Source: Rickettsiales bacterium (GTDB lineage: Bacteria; Pseudomonadota; Alphaproteobacteria; Methylaequorales; Methylaequoraceae). From it: a stretch of DNA of 6,941 nt. The notes under the pieces are model-generated. The model was given only the letters and a program-made list of their open reading frames with translations, did not search any database and was not told the DNA's origin. Where the stretch lies: contig PAYV01000016.1 in NCBI GenBank assembly GCA_002715305.1, forward strand, positions 10,979-17,919, in the 5' to 3' direction. The first letter of the stretch is position 1, and every line of letters begins with the position of its first letter. Positions 6,786 to 6,941 of this stretch are shown here, piece by piece. The position numbers were made by a program, and so were the translations under genes.

Positions 6786-6941
6786 CTACACAAATCTACA
6801 GCTACAGCTTCCTACACCTTCGATTTCCAGTGACATTTCATCGCCGGCTACCACCGTAATCAGTGGTGCCCAAGAACCTGATAAGATCACTTCACCTGCT
6901 TTAAACGGTATCCCATACTCACCTAGGGTATTGGCCAACCA
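6786..6941 (-). CDS. 2-keto-4-pentenoate (2-hydroxypenta-2,4-dienoate) hydratase, C-terminal end only
   Basis: A minus-strand frame enters from the right edge and stops at TAG (6786-6788), leaving the last 51 residues. They start WLANTLGEYGIPFKAGEVIL and continue SGSW, AGDEMSLEIEGVGS and a final CRFV. This matches the C-terminus of the hydratase/decarboxylase family (DmpE, MhpD, BphH), where a WLAN, AG.vvLsGS, aGD and final G.vs..F pattern is usual. These metal-dependent enzymes add water to 2-hydroxypenta-2,4-dienoate to give 4-hydroxy-2-oxovalerate, the substrate of the aldolase encoded downstream. The related 4-oxalocrotonate decarboxylases (DmpH) share the fold, but position directly before the dehydrogenase and aldolase favours the hydratase. 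The Cys-Ser-Cys near the end is not something I know from the family. The rest of the gene, including active-site residues, lies outside the window. Confidence 0.85.
   Translation of the reverse strand, partial: WLANTLGEYGIPFKAGEVILSGSWAPLITVVAGDEMSLEIEGVGSCSCRFV

Overview
The window reads as a catabolic region of a proteobacterium. The TonB-dependent receptor (signal peptide, TonB box of the EEVIVTAQKR type, C-terminal Phe) shows a Gram-negative outer membrane. The style of that receptor, the moderate GC content and the meta-cleavage genes suggest an environmental, possibly marine, gammaproteobacterium. That placement is an inference and not a firm assignment.

Plus strand, left to right: (1) the C-terminal part of an M20-family, metal-dependent amidohydrolase of the N-carbamoyl-amino-acid hydrolase / allantoate amidohydrolase group, cut by the left edge; (2) an alpha/beta hydrolase of 289 residues resembling meta-cleavage-product (C-C bond) hydrolases, whose start is placed at 837 by a strong Shine-Dalgarno sequence; (3) a 239-bp gap; (4) a complete 848-residue TonB-dependent outer-membrane receptor, closed by a clear rho-independent terminator.

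Minus strand, convergent with the receptor and read right to left: the C-terminal 51 residues of a 2-keto-4-pentenoate hydratase, then an acylating acetaldehyde dehydrogenase, then 4-hydroxy-2-oxovalerate aldolase. This is the gene order of the lower meta-cleavage pathway (dmpEFG, bphHJI, mhpDFE). Together they turn 2-hydroxypenta-2,4-dienoate into 4-hydroxy-2-oxovalerate, then pyruvate plus acetaldehyde, then acetyl-CoA. The plus-strand hydrolase could supply the dienoate from a ring-cleavage product. The receptor could bring a substrate across the outer membrane, and the amidohydrolase may act on an amide or carbamoyl nitrogen in the same or a related substrate. No ring-cleavage dioxygenase, oxygenase or regulator is visible here, so the upper pathway and its substrate are unknown.

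The main oddities are: a hydrolase with asparagine at the two usual catalytic-acid positions; a protein-like reading frame overlapping the 3' end of the dehydrogenase gene, either a frameshifted tail or a tiny gene; a chain of ATGA-overlapping mini-ORFs between hydratase and dehydrogenase; and acidic, possibly cation-binding segments in the receptor. I found no RNA genes, insertion sequences, CRISPR arrays or phage genes.
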